Assembly (NCBI GenBank): GCA_002293145.1
Contig: DBCO01000025.1
Location: 1-64,000 of the forward strand
DNA: 64,000 nucleotides
Direction of reading: 5' to 3'
Source of the DNA: Akkermansiaceae bacterium UBA956
Lineage (GTDB): Bacteria; Verrucomicrobiota; Verrucomicrobiia; Verrucomicrobiales; Akkermansiaceae
The notes below the pieces were generated by a model, which was not told the DNA's origin, did not search any database, and saw only the letters and a program-made list of their open reading frames with translations. Below are positions 7,606 to 16,687 of this stretch, piece by piece. Each line of letters starts with the position of its first letter. Position 1 is the stretch's first letter. A program made the position numbers and the translations under genes.

Positions 7606-9015
7606 TTAGGGTGTCGTTTTGAGTGACTCGGTCAAATTCGTGAGCTTTGTGCGAAGGCGTTCGACGATTTCCGGATGCTCTGCTGCGCGATCGATGCGTT
7701 CGCCGAGATCATGTTCGATCTGAAACAACAAGGGTTTTTCGAGGCTAGCAGAAAACCCATCGAAGTCACCAGTTTGGCTGATCAGTTTGACGTGGAGTTT
7801 CCATGGTCCTTCACGGTAGGCATTGGGAAGGTTATTGTCGCCAGAATAGGCAAAGGAAAAGGGGGCGACAGCTTGCGTAAAACGGGTGGCGGAGAGCAGT
7901 TGTCGGATGTCCCGACCATCGATGTTTTTGGGGACGTCAACTCCGCAAAGTTGTAGCACGGTCGGTAAGACATCGAGTGTGCTAGCGGGTTCGAGTTGAT
8001 GCCGTGGTTCGATGACGCCTGGCCAATAAAAAATGCCAGGAACGCGGTGGCCGCCTTCCCAGTTGGAGCCTTTGCCATCGCGAAACGGTTGCGCGTATCC
8101 GACGTTAAGTCGTGCTTCGCCGTATTTGGGATTCTTGGCAACGTTATGATAGAGAATCCATGGTCCGTTATCGGACGAGAAAATCACCAAGGTATTGCGG
8201 GTGATACCTGATTTTTCTATGCTAGCGAGAACTTGAGCAATCGCATCATCGATCTCGGCCATGACATCGCCGAGCAAGCCACGGCGAGATGTTCCAGTGA
8301 ATTTTTCGGAGGCATACAGTCCGAGGTGTGGTTGATTGTAGGCGAGATAGGCAAAAAATGGCTGTTCTTTGTTCGCTTCGATAAACTTTGTGGCTTCTTG
8401 CGTGTAGCGAGTAGTGAGCGAGATCGAGGCATCGCGATCCGAGGGCAAGTTCATTGCCAATCGCTTGTATTCCTTGATCGGCGCATCGCCTTGTGGGTCG
8501 GACTGGAGCAATTGCGAGTTATCGTAGTCGTGCGAGACATTGGTGCCAATCCATTGATCAAATCCATGCGCCAGCGGCAATGTGTCGGCGCTCATGTTGT
8601 TATGTGTGTTTGGGCTTCCAAGATGCCATTTGCCAAACATGCCGGTGGCGTAGCCGCGGTTCTTCAATGCCTCGGCGATGGTGGTTTCTGAGGAGCGTAG
8701 ATGGTTTTTGCTATCGGGACCGACGACCCAGCCGCCTAACTTCGAGCGACCAGGGTATCGGCCTGTGAGTAGTGAATATCGGGAAGCACTGCAGGCAGGA
8801 GAAGCGACATAAAATTGCGTAAAATCGGCCCCACCCATCGCCATCTTGGTGATCGTTGGTGTCTCGATGACTGGATTGCCGTGATGGGCAAAATCCCCGT
8901 AGCCGCTATCGTCCAGATAAATTATCACCACATTAGGCCGATCCATGGCTTCGCGCGCCGAGAGTGGAACGATAAGTATGCCGAATGCGAGTGAGAGGAT
9001 GTGGCGAAACTTCAT
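7606..9015 (-). CDS. Family S1 sulfatase, exported, Cys type
   Basis: A 469-residue arylsulfatase-like enzyme from the ATG at 9015, with an N-terminal signal peptide (ILSLAFGILIVPLSA). The formylglycine motif is CSASR at residues 75-79 (C-x-A-x-R variant of CxPxR), followed by the usual YSLLTGRYP. The metal-binding DD pair in YLDDSGYGD and the GKWHLG and SSDNGPW motifs are present. It would hydrolyse sulfate esters, probably on sulfated polysaccharides outside the cytoplasm or in the periplasm. It needs a formylglycine-generating or anSME maturase, not seen in the window. The open frame extends upstream into the preceding gene, but the 9015 start gives the signal peptide and leaves a 17-bp gap. 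Confidence 0.93.
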   Translation of the reverse strand: MKFRHILSLAFGILIVPLSAREAMDRPNVVIIYLDDSGYGDFAHHGNPVIETPTITKMAMGGADFTQFYVASPACSASRYSLLTGRYPGRSKLGGWVVGPDSKNHLRSSETTIAEALKNRGYATGMFGKWHLGSPNTHNNMSADTLPLAHGFDQWIGTNVSHDYDNSQLLQSDPQGDAPIKEYKRLAMNLPSDRDASISLTTRYTQEATKFIEANKEQPFFAYLAYNQPHLGLYASEKFTGTSRRGLLGDVMAEIDDAIAQVLASIEKSGITRNTLVIFSSDNGPWILYHNVAKNPKYGEARLNVGYAQPFRDGKGSNWEGGHRVPGIFYWPGVIEPRHQLEPASTLDVLPTVLQLCGVDVPKNIDGRDIRQLLSATRFTQAVAPFSFAYSGDNNLPNAYREGPWKLHVKLISQTGDFDGFSASLEKPLLFQIEHDLGERIDRAAEHPEIVERLRTKLTNLTESLKTTP

Positions 9016-9032
9016 GAATTGAGCAAACGCGA

Positions 9033-9779
9033 TCAGCGCGGCAAGAGCAAGCCTTCGTTGTCGAGTCCGGTGATGCGGCGAAGATTCTTCAGCAAATGCC
9101 ACAGCGTGAAACCGAGGAAAACCATTAGTGGTAAGCCTATCACGAGGAATCCCCAGCCGGTGATTTTCGCTACTTGTGCGTTGTACACTTCCTTCGCATC
9201 GGGCGCGGTGTGGTCAAGTTTTCCGAGGAAATGCATCGCCAGATAGAGATTGAGCACGGTGCTGACCAAAAACGATGCCGCGAAAAGCAAAGTGGATTGC
9301 CAGAGCATTTTGCGATAGGCTACGTGCGCTTGCTTTTCGGCAACCGTTTTTTCGATCACCGGAATATTGAACACCGAATCATTGTAGAGAAAGGCATTCA
9401 ACAAGGGACTTTTGCTGCGGAAAGAAAACAAAACAGCGAGTCCAAGCACGAAAGGAATACAGGCTTCTTTGATGCCGAAAAGCAGGGCCGCGTTGGGCTT
9501 GATGGTGCCATCTTTGTTCCACAAATAGAGCGTTAATCCACCCGTCAGCAGCACCGATACCAAGCCGAGCAGCGAAAAGGTATTCATCTTTTTCGTTTTG
9601 ATGAAAAACCAGATGCCGTAAGCGAGGGGCGGCACTAGCGCGAAGATCATCGCCTTCGCTGCACCGATGTGCCAGATTTTATCGCCATCCTTGCTCATGA
9701 AACTGAGGGCCATCACCGGGATGAGCACGTTGATGAGGATGTTGTGGAGGGGATTTTCTTGTTCTTTTTTCTGGCTCAT
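9033..9779 (-). CDS. VC0807-family integral membrane protein
   Basis: A 248-residue polytopic membrane protein with about six hydrophobic segments. The N-terminal NPLHNILINVLIPVMALS followed by an Ala-rich helix is typical of the VC0807/IspZ-like family, whose function is not established. A large loop holds the charged segment EKTVAEKQAHVAYRKMLWQS, also conserved in the family. It is 17 bp upstream of the sulfatase on the same strand, so the two are probably co-transcribed. No functional link is obvious from sequence. Confidence 0.8.
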   Translation of the reverse strand: MSQKKEQENPLHNILINVLIPVMALSFMSKDGDKIWHIGAAKAMIFALVPPLAYGIWFFIKTKKMNTFSLLGLVSVLLTGGLTLYLWNKDGTIKPNAALLFGIKEACIPFVLGLAVLFSFRSKSPLLNAFLYNDSVFNIPVIEKTVAEKQAHVAYRKMLWQSTLLFAASFLVSTVLNLYLAMHFLGKLDHTAPDAKEVYNAQVAKITGWGFLVIGLPLMVFLGFTLWHLLKNLRRITGLDNEGLLLPR

Positions 9780-9815
9780 GGGATCGAGAGTTGGATGTCG
9801 AGTGAGAGGAGATCG

Positions 9816-9840
9816 AAAAAAGGCGGGCCGAAGCCCGCCT
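9816..9840 (-). terminator. Rho-independent terminator of the aldolase gene
   Basis: Read on the minus strand, an 8-bp GC-rich perfect stem (9821-9828 with 9833-9840) closes a TTCG tetraloop and is followed by five to six T residues (complement of 9816-9820). It lies 17 bp after the aldolase stop and before the VC0807-family gene, separating the two transcripts. Confidence 0.92.
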
Positions 9841-9856
9841 TTGGATCACGAAGGAA

Positions 9857-10888
9857 TTACGCTTTGGTGTAGATCGTCTTGCCGGTGGACTTGAGGTCAT
9901 TGCAGGCTTGCACCATGCGTTGGCTGAGACCGAGTTCGCCTTTTTTCAGATAGGAACGTGGGTCGTATTGTTTTTTGTCGCCGACTTCGCCGTCGATTTT
10001 CAGCACGCTTTCAATGTTCGCGCACATGTGCGTGACGATCGGGCGGGTAAAAGCGTATTGCGTATCGGTGTCAATGTTCATTTTCACCACGCCGTAGTCG
10101 AGCGTTTCTTGAAGATCCTCGCTGGAGGTGCCGGAACCACCGTGGAAAACGAGGTCCATTTCAGCTGCGTCACCGTGTTTGTCCATGACCGCTTTTTGGC
10201 CATCGCGGAGGATGGTAGGCTTGAGCTTAACTGCGCCCGGCTTGTAAGCACCGTGCACGTTGCCGAAGGTGGCGGCGAAAAGGAAACGACCGATTGGTTG
10301 CAGCGCTTCATACACTTCCACCATGTCTTCAGGGGTTGTGTAGAGTTTTTCGCTCGGCAGGCCTGATGTATCGTGACCGTCTTCTTCACCACCGACGCAA
10401 CCGGCTTCGACTTCCAAAATGATGCCCAAGTCAGCACACTCCTTGAGCAGAGCTTTGGAAATTTCAAGGTTTTCCTTCAGGTCAACGACGGAGCCATCAA
10501 ACATGTGCGATTGGAAAAGCGGACCATTGCCAGCGGCGATGCGCTTGCGTGAGGCTGCGAGCAAGGGCTTGAGGAAGCCATCGACCTTGGCGGGATGGCA
10601 GTGGTCAGTGTGGAGAGCGATGAGAACATCGTATTTTTCTGCAAGCAGATGACATGCCTCGGCAAGCACGATGGCACCAAATGCGGCGTCCTTCACAGCA
10701 GTACCAGAGGCGAATTCGCCACCACCGGTAGAGACTTGGATGATGCCGTCAGACTTCGCTTCGGCAAACGCGCGCAGGGCACCATTGATGGTGGTGATGC
10801 TGGTTACATTGATTGCGGGATAAGCGTATCCACCCTTTTGGGCGGCATCCAGCATGGCACGGTATTGAGCAGGTGTTGCGATCGGCAT
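9857..10888 (-). CDS. fbaA: Class II fructose-bisphosphate aldolase
   Basis: A 343-residue zinc aldolase that cleaves fructose 1,6-bisphosphate to dihydroxyacetone phosphate and glyceraldehyde 3-phosphate in glycolysis and gluconeogenesis. The zinc and catalytic motif HTDHCH is at 93-98 (catalytic Asp95, zinc His96). Other class IIa features are CVGGEEDG, ASFGNVHG-like TFGNVHGAYKPG, VFHGGSGTSSEDL and GVVKMNIDTDTQYA. The ATG at 10888 (MPIATPAQYRAM) matches the family N terminus, although the frame is open a further 32 codons upstream. It is a single-gene unit with a strong terminator, divergent from yceH. Confidence 0.96.
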   Translation of the reverse strand: MPIATPAQYRAMLDAAQKGGYAYPAINVTSITTINGALRAFAEAKSDGIIQVSTGGGEFASGTAVKDAAFGAIVLAEACHLLAEKYDVLIALHTDHCHPAKVDGFLKPLLAASRKRIAAGNGPLFQSHMFDGSVVDLKENLEISKALLKECADLGIILEVEAGCVGGEEDGHDTSGLPSEKLYTTPEDMVEVYEALQPIGRFLFAATFGNVHGAYKPGAVKLKPTILRDGQKAVMDKHGDAAEMDLVFHGGSGTSSEDLQETLDYGVVKMNIDTDTQYAFTRPIVTHMCANIESVLKIDGEVGDKKQYDPRSYLKKGELGLSQRMVQACNDLKSTGKTIYTKA

Positions 10889-11140
10889 GACGGGGACGTT
10901 GTAAGGAGTGCCACCGGTATTGACAAGGATTTTCCGGGATGAATCTGGCGCATGACGCTGTTTCCAGTAGTTCCTTAGCCGCAAAAAAACCCAAAATGCG
11001 CAAAAATCGAATCGAAAAAATCCGTCAAATCAGTCAAATCCGTCGTTTCTATTTTTCTATCTGGGATGATTGGAATTTACCCACATGGATCTTCATCTTG
11101 GCTTGTCACCGATGCGCTGTATGCGCTACCTTGTGCCACC

Positions 11141-11831
11141 ATGTCAGAAACGACGAAACATTTTCCCGAGATCCAGTTGACCCTTCATGAGAGTCGTGTG
11201 CTCGGTTGCTTGCTCGAAAAAGAAGCGACCACGCCGGCCTACTACCCGCTTACCTTGAACAGCCTGCAAGCCCGCGTGCAATCAGAGCTCCAACCGCCAT
11301 CCCGTAACGAAGATGGACGAAGATGTGATCGAAAAAGCACTCATCGGGCTGCGCGAAAAAGGGCTGGTGGTGAAGCTTCATGCCGCGGGTGCGCGGGCGC
11401 TGAAATACAGACACACCTTGCCTTTAGTCCTCGATTTGGATGCTGCACAAAGCGCGATCCTCACCGTCTTGTTGCTTCGTGGCGTGCAGTCCGCAGGCGA
11501 ATTGAAACAGCGGACCGAGCGCATGCATGAATTCGCCACACTCGATGCCGTGGAAGAATGCCTGCAATGGTTCATCGGGTATCCAAACGGCGCGCTTGTG
11601 CAGCGCCATCCCTCGGGCCAAGGCCGACGCGTCGAAACAGTTTGTCATCTGTTAGGTGGGTCGCCCACCGCCGAGATGTCATTGGTCAGCGGAGCGAGTT
11701 TGGAAATTGTCGAACTCGAAGCCGAACAAGCATGGCGCAGCAGACTGGAAGCACAAGTCGCTGAACTACGCCAACAAGTCGAGGAACTGAACTCCATGGT
11801 GCAACAACTCCGCGAGGAACTTGGTGCGTGA
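11141..11831 (+). pseudogene. yceH: YceH (DUF480) gene interrupted by a 1-nt frameshift
   Basis: The N-terminal part from the ATG at 11141 reads LTLHESRVLGCLLEKE and YYPLTLNSLQA, the start of the YceH winged-helix family (PF04337). The C-terminal part continues in another frame (MDEDVIEKALIGLREKG, LRGVQSAGELKQRTERM, then a C-terminal coiled coil). In the shifted frame the bases after 11271 encode CNQSSNRHPVTK, exactly the linking segment expected in the family. The break is therefore one extra C in the CCC at 11271-11273. Removing it gives a continuous protein of about 229 residues. Only an indel separates the halves, so this is either a recent mutation or a sequencing error. YceH function is unknown. 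Confidence 0.88.
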
Positions 11832-11843
11832 AATCCTCTAATC

Positions 11844-13235
11844 TTAACCGAGGCGGACGCTTTGCGGATGGTGAAAGAGATCGTTTGGATCGTATTGGCG
11901 TTTGATACCAGTAAGGAATGTTAGGTCGCCGTAATAGGCTTGTTGCGGATGAGCGAATCGCAGATCAGGGTAGTTGCAATAGTGTCTTTTGATGCCGCCA
12001 GCGGCTAACAGATCTTGGATGGCATCGACGGCTTGGATGACTTTGCTCTCGCGTTTCGGTTGGTCCCAGTAGCCTTGAATTTCTGACATATAGGGGCAAT
12101 CGCGATGGGGGAATACGGAGGCGCGTGCGAATTCAGGATTCTGAATGGCTCCGCCGAGGGTGTTGACTTGCCAGATCACGCCTGAGGTGGCGGCAACTTT
12201 GCTGGCGAGAGTCTCTGCAATTTTTTCGATGTCGGCAAATCCCTGAAGCATGCCCGCGCAGGCATTCTTGAAAGGCAGTGGTCCACTACGTCCATAGTAG
12301 GTCTGGATCGCGGCGGGATAGAGTGGCGCAAAATAGCGAGTGTGAGAATCAACCAGTTTTTTTAAGGGACGCATGGCGGCATCGATGCGTTCGCGACTGC
12401 GCAAAACGGAATGGGTAAGCAGAATGGTCAGAGAGGTGCCATTGAGGACGAAGGCGGAAAAAGCATCGTTCGGCAATGCCTGAGTGGCGGTGAACCATGT
12501 TTGCAGGAGTTTCTTGAATCGGGTAGGGGTGAGATTGCTGGCCTTGAAACGTCGGCGATAGAGATGAGTGGGGGCGGCTTGTGTGCGGAAGCGGAACTGC
12601 GTGATGACGCCAAAATTTCCATTGCCACCACCGCGGCAGGCTTTGAGTAAGTCGGCATCGCCGGAGACTGCGTGAATTTTTCCTGTGGCATCGATCATGC
12701 GTAGTCCGATGAGTTGATCACAGGTGAGCCCATATTGCCGTGCGAGTAGGCCATAGCCTCCGCCGAGCGTGAGTCCTCCGATGCCGACTCCAGCACAAGA
12801 TCCAGCGGGCAGGATGCGACCACGGGCTAACAGATATTCGTTGATCTGTCGCAATTTGGCTCCGGGTGCTACAGTGAATTCTTTGGTGGCGTTATCGAGA
12901 GACATCGTGGTCATCCCCGAAAGGTCAAGACTCAGGCTGTCATCAGCCATGCAAAACCCTTCAAAACAATGGCCGCCGCTTTTGATCGATACTGCTTTCT
13001 TTTGTTCGCGTGCCCATTGGATTCCGACAATGATGTCATCTTCATTGAGGCATTTTTTGACAGCTGCTGGCTTGGGCTTGAGGCGACTATTGAATAAAGT
13101 GCAGGCGCTGCGGTACGGTTCTGTGCCCGGCAAGGCGAGCGATGGCTTGACAGAAATCGCTTGGGCACGCGCCAAGGGAGAGAGCAGGGCAAGGCCACCC
13201 CATTGCAGAAAACTACGACGATTATAGTAGTTCAT
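11844..13235 (-). CDS. Berberine-bridge-type FAD-linked oxidase with Tat-like signal
   Basis: A 463-residue flavoprotein. The N terminus has twin arginines (NRRSFLQWGG, Arg6-Arg7) before a hydrophobic stretch, so Tat export of a folded flavoenzyme is likely. The FAD_binding_4 domain has SGGHCFEGF (His89) and GSCAGVGIGG (Cys147), the two positions used for bicovalent flavin attachment in this family, then TLGGGYG. The BBE domain closes the protein with YDPNDLFHHPQSV. Relatives oxidise sugars or alcohols to lactones or ketones using oxygen. The ATG follows directly on the TGA of the upstream rhamnosidase (13236-13238), implying translational coupling and a shared pathway on L-rhamnose-containing substrates. 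Confidence 0.9.
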   Translation of the reverse strand: MNYYNRRSFLQWGGLALLSPLARAQAISVKPSLALPGTEPYRSACTLFNSRLKPKPAAVKKCLNEDDIIVGIQWAREQKKAVSIKSGGHCFEGFCMADDSLSLDLSGMTTMSLDNATKEFTVAPGAKLRQINEYLLARGRILPAGSCAGVGIGGLTLGGGYGLLARQYGLTCDQLIGLRMIDATGKIHAVSGDADLLKACRGGGNGNFGVITQFRFRTQAAPTHLYRRRFKASNLTPTRFKKLLQTWFTATQALPNDAFSAFVLNGTSLTILLTHSVLRSRERIDAAMRPLKKLVDSHTRYFAPLYPAAIQTYYGRSGPLPFKNACAGMLQGFADIEKIAETLASKVAATSGVIWQVNTLGGAIQNPEFARASVFPHRDCPYMSEIQGYWDQPKRESKVIQAVDAIQDLLAAGGIKRHYCNYPDLRFAHPQQAYYGDLTFLTGIKRQYDPNDLFHHPQSVRLG

Positions 13236-14993
13236 TCAATTTTTCAGTGTGATGCTGACTTTGCCCGTGTAGGCATTTTGCAAAAGGATGCGTCCTGTTT
13301 TAGCATCGAAGGTAGTAGGGACGGCTTTTCCGTTGACGAGGGCCTTAGTGTTTTCTGAGGCGGGAAGGCTGATGAGGGCGGATACGCCGGGGGGGAGTGC
13401 GATTTGCCAGATGTTAGTGGCTTTTTCCCATTTCAGATGAACGGGGCCGCGAGGGGAGGGGACTTTGCCGAGGAGTGAAGTGAGTGAGGCGGGTTGGGGG
13501 GCGATAAGAATCTCAGACCAACCGGGTTTGGTGGGGCGCACGCCGATGACGTAGCGTGGTAGAATGTTGGCGGGGGCAGCACCCCAGGCGTGGTTCCAGT
13601 CTTGGTTGGGTTTGTATTTGTTGTCCCATGCTTCCCAGGTGATCGAGGTGCCGCTGTTGAGCATGTGTTTCCAGCTGCGGTCGCCATCGGCGAGCATGAG
13701 TTCGAGTGCGGTTTGTGCTTCGCCTTGCTCGTAGAGTCCTTCGAGCAAATATTGAGCAGCATAGACCGAGCAACGCATGCCACGTTGTTTGATGAAGGCG
13801 ATGACACGCGTGCGATTTTTTTCTGGCACGAGTCCGAAGGCGAGCGGGAAAAGATTGGCGTGTAAGGAGCTGTGCTTTGTGCTTTCACCATCTTTGAAAA
13901 TACCAGTTTGTGGATCGATTAGTTTTTCTTGAAATGCGGCGAGGGTTTTTTGGTATTGCTGTTGGTAGGTCTTGGCGTCATCGGGCTTGTGAGCGGCGTT
14001 GGCGAGTTCGCTCATGAGCTGGAGAGCGCGGAGGTGGAAGGCATTGACGACGGTGTTGACTGGAGTGAAAACGTAGCCATCGCGCTCGGTGGTTGGCCAA
14101 TCGACAATGTCATCGCGCTTTTGTTGTTTCTGATTGCTGACGAGTAGGCCATCGGCGCGTGCACGCTCGGATAAGGTTTTCTTTTTCAGGGCTTCAAAGC
14201 GGGAAGCAATCCATGCTTGATCTCCGGTCTGCATCCACTCGGCATGTGCCATAAAAATCATGTGTGGTGCCCACTCGGTTGGCCAAGTTGGTTGCTTCAT
14301 GAGGTGGTCATAGGTATCCCGCGCCATCAGCGGATCAGGATCGCAGGCGTAGTGACTGAGTTGGTTGAGGTAAGCGTCAGCCTCATAGGGGATTCGCTCG
14401 CGGTCACCATCGACATAGACTCCAGCAAAAGTCGTGGCCTTGATCGAGTAGCGGCAGAGTTCCCAAATGGCATCGAGGGTTTTGTCCGAGGATTGAAAGC
14501 TGGCGGCTTGATCATCCCAAGTGGAGGCGAAGGCGGAATTGCGCTGAATGTTTTTTTCGCTAAAATCACCTTTCCAGCCTTCGATTTCTACCCAGCGAAA
14601 TGGCAGCACGACGCCCCATTCTTTGGGTGTGAGAATGGCGGCAGGTAAGGTCGTATTGCGCTTATCGGCGGGCGGTGCGACGAGTGATTTTTCACCTTTG
14701 AGTTCGGCCGTGGTCTTGATGTAGCGAATGGTGCCACCGGGATTGCGATTGATGCGTTGATCCTTCTGAGCTTCTCCAAAGTGCACGGTGATCGATTGAT
14801 TTTCTCCGGGTGACATGATGTGGATGTTGCCAAAAGAGACGCGCCCGAAGTCGACGAGAATCGTGCCATCATCATGCTTGCGGATGGATTGCGATTTTTC
14901 TACTACGATCATAGTAGGTGCTGCATTGCTGCTCGTAGCGCAAAGCATACAAATGGTCATGAGGAAAAGTGCGGAGATCAATGGTCGGATCAT
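13236..14993 (-). CDS. GH78-type alpha-L-rhamnosidase, exported
   Basis: A 585-residue protein with a cleavable signal peptide (residues 1-24, ending ATSSNA). The six-hairpin catalytic domain has DGDRERIPYEADAY near residues 195-208, where GH78 enzymes carry their Asp/Arg/Glu/Asp catalytic cluster. The later segment GTSITWEAWDNKY supplies the second catalytic Glu, followed by NHAWGAAPANILPRYVIGV and RPTKPGWSEILIAP. A C-terminal beta domain ends the protein. It is shorter than many GH78 enzymes because N-terminal beta domains are reduced. It probably releases terminal L-rhamnose from polysaccharides or glycosides in the periplasm. The flavin oxidase gene follows with no gap. Confidence 0.85.
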   Translation of the reverse strand: MIRPLISALFLMTICMLCATSSNAAPTMIVVEKSQSIRKHDDGTILVDFGRVSFGNIHIMSPGENQSITVHFGEAQKDQRINRNPGGTIRYIKTTAELKGEKSLVAPPADKRNTTLPAAILTPKEWGVVLPFRWVEIEGWKGDFSEKNIQRNSAFASTWDDQAASFQSSDKTLDAIWELCRYSIKATTFAGVYVDGDRERIPYEADAYLNQLSHYACDPDPLMARDTYDHLMKQPTWPTEWAPHMIFMAHAEWMQTGDQAWIASRFEALKKKTLSERARADGLLVSNQKQQKRDDIVDWPTTERDGYVFTPVNTVVNAFHLRALQLMSELANAAHKPDDAKTYQQQYQKTLAAFQEKLIDPQTGIFKDGESTKHSSLHANLFPLAFGLVPEKNRTRVIAFIKQRGMRCSVYAAQYLLEGLYEQGEAQTALELMLADGDRSWKHMLNSGTSITWEAWDNKYKPNQDWNHAWGAAPANILPRYVIGVRPTKPGWSEILIAPQPASLTSLLGKVPSPRGPVHLKWEKATNIWQIALPPGVSALISLPASENTKALVNGKAVPTTFDAKTGRILLQNAYTGKVSITLKN

Positions 14994-15010
14994 GATGTGC
15001 TTGGGTATAT

Positions 15011-15370
15011 TTATTCGAAAGTGAATTTTTTGGGACGTTTCGGGCGGAGTGGTGAACGCCCGCCATGAGATTGTCGTATTGGATCAAAGAGTGAGTCCAT
15101 GCCATGCGATTTGATGTCATACACCGCTGAGAGTAACTCGCCGAGGCGGTCTTTGGGGAAGCCACGCTCCTTGAACCAGGCGAGATATTCGATGGGCAGA
15201 TCGCAAATCCACACACCGGCAGGTGGGCATTCCTTGGGGCCAAATTTGCCATAGGGCATGCGCATGGCCGCGATCTCGGCGAGCAATCGGCGAAAATCAT
15301 CACGGTCAATTTCGGCATGTTCCATGTCGAGGATGATACGGAAGTTTTGGATGTTGGCAAATTGAATCAT
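15011..15370 (-). CDS. DUF3820 (QSregVF-like) small protein
   Basis: A 119-residue protein. The core MPYGKFGPKECP followed by LPIEYLAWFKERGFPKDRLG and ELLSAVYDIKSHG matches the DUF3820 family (putative quorum-sensing-regulated virulence factor), which has the pattern MPxGKxxGxxLxxLPxxYLxWxxxxGFPxGxLG. Biochemical function is unknown. The basic C-terminal tail (RPKRPKKFTFE) is lineage specific. The start at 15370 is used here; an internal ATG at 15325 would also keep the domain. It is 17 bp upstream of the rhamnosidase on the same strand and may be part of that transcript. Confidence 0.8.
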   Translation of the reverse strand: MIQFANIQNFRIILDMEHAEIDRDDFRRLLAEIAAMRMPYGKFGPKECPPAGVWICDLPIEYLAWFKERGFPKDRLGELLSAVYDIKSHGMDSLFDPIRQSHGGRSPLRPKRPKKFTFE

Positions 15371-15727
15371 TGTGGGTGATTTTTTCGGATGAAATGTAGG
15401 AAGATTAAACGCTAAGATCGGAAAGTCACTAAGGCGCGAAGTTTTTAGGTATGAATAAAATTGTTGCGCGCGGAGTCGCAGAGAGGTAGAGGAAGACGTG
15501 AGATGATGGGATTTTCATATCAAAAAAACTCTGCGTCTCTGCATCTCTGCGCGAAATTTTGTTGTGGTTGTTTGGAACTGGATATGGCGCTGATTTTTCA
15601 GTTTATTGAATTCTAAAAATTCTGTAATTCTGTTGAATCGGCATTCACAACGAGGTGATAATCATTTTTTCTCAATGCTGATTGCTTGCGTTCCGTTGAT
15701 ACGAAGACTTGCACTCAAGGCGAAACT
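15371..15727. other. Gene-free stretch with a degenerate inverted repeat
   Basis: About 357 bp between the divergent DUF3820 gene and the AEC transporter gene. I see no coding potential. It contains an imperfect inverted repeat of the kind built from 'ctctgcg / cgcagag' units (listed separately) and the short element AAGGCGCGAAG at 15431-15441. Promoters for both divergent genes must lie here, but no convincing -35/-10 pair stands out. Confidence 0.7.
15457..15560. repeat. Imperfect inverted repeat of cgcagag-type units
   Basis: The left arm (about 15467-15490) and the reverse complement of the right arm (about 15530-15553) agree at 19 of 24 positions. Both are flanked outside by AAAATT / AAATTTT, which also pair. 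The arms consist of repeated 'gcagagag' and 'ctctgcgtctctgc' units. Similar sequences are common as dispersed intergenic repeats in environmental genomes. Only this copy was seen in the window. Confidence 0.65.
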
Positions 15728-16678
15728 GTGGATGCTGTGGCGGTGAATTCTCCGAGCGCAGTTGTGATGGCGGTGTTACCCGCCTATCTGTTGATCTTGC
15801 TGGGAGCGGCTTTGCGTAAAGGGCGAATTTTACGCCAGGAGCACGATGAACCGATTATGCACGTGGTGTTTCATGTGATGTATCCGTGTTTCATTTTGGA
15901 TAAAATTCTCGGTAGTGAAGCACTGCGTGATGGCTCGGTGGTGGGGTGGAGTTTTTGCATCGGATTTCTCGAACTGTGCGTCGGCATGCTCGTGGGCTTT
16001 GCGATTGGCATGTTGCTGCGTTTGGAAAAAGGCAACGGACTGCGCACCTTTGCCTTTTCGGTCGGGATTCAAAATTTCGGTTTCACCGCGATCCCCATCG
16101 TGCAGCAATTGTGGGGGCCTGCCGCTGTGGCGGTGCTGATGGTGCACAATCTCGGCGTCGAGCTCTCGATCTGGACCATCGGCGTGATGTTGATGTCGAA
16201 TGATAAGAAAATTCCTTGGAAAAAATTAGTCAACGGCCCCGCGCTTTCCGTAGTCGTTGGTTTGTTGTTGGTAGCCGTTGGTGTGGATGAAAAAATCACC
16301 GGGCCATTTCGCGAAATGATGAAGTGGCTCGGCAGTGGCGCATTTCCGTTAGCCTTGCTGATCACGGGCGCGATTATGATCGATATGGTGCAAGTCGAGA
16401 AGCCCTCGGCGCGCATCGCGATTGGCGGATCAATCACGCGGCTGATGTTGATTCCGGTAATCATTTTGGCGGCGGCGAAGTATTTGCCGCTGTCGCTGGA
16501 GCTCAAGCAGGTGCTGGTGGTGCAGGCAGCAATGCCAGCGGCGATGTCGCCACTGTTGATCGCAAAGCTCTACGGTGGCAGGCCGGGGATTGCGGCCCAA
16601 ATCATCGTAGTATCGACATTGCTCAGTCTACTGACCTTGCCGTGGGTGATCGCGTTGGGGATTCAGTGGGTGCTTTGA
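15728..16678 (+). CDS. AEC (auxin efflux carrier) family transporter
   Basis: A 316-residue membrane protein with about ten hydrophobic segments in the AEC arrangement. Typical features are VLPAYLLILLGAALRKGRIL at the first helix, SVGIQNFGFTAIPIVQQLWG with the conserved Asn-Phe-Gly-Phe turn, and the closing helices (VLVVQAAMPAAMSPLLIAKL). AEC proteins export or import small organic acids or amino acid derivatives; the substrate here is unknown. A GTG at 15728 is chosen because AAGG lies seven bases before it. The ATG at 15767 would begin right at the first membrane helix and is the alternative. It ends nine bases before the convergent yicC. Confidence 0.88.
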   Translation: MDAVAVNSPSAVVMAVLPAYLLILLGAALRKGRILRQEHDEPIMHVVFHVMYPCFILDKILGSEALRDGSVVGWSFCIGFLELCVGMLVGFAIGMLLRLEKGNGLRTFAFSVGIQNFGFTAIPIVQQLWGPAAVAVLMVHNLGVELSIWTIGVMLMSNDKKIPWKKLVNGPALSVVVGLLLVAVGVDEKITGPFREMMKWLGSGAFPLALLITGAIMIDMVQVEKPSARIAIGGSITRLMLIPVIILAAAKYLPLSLELKQVLVVQAAMPAAMSPLLIAKLYGGRPGIAAQIIVVSTLLSLLTLPWVIALGIQWVL

Positions 16679-16687
16679 GCGAGAGAG

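Noticed and set aside
10749..11003. Short minus-strand frame upstream of the aldolase start
   Set aside because: It overlaps the aldolase N terminus in another frame and has no start signal or family features.
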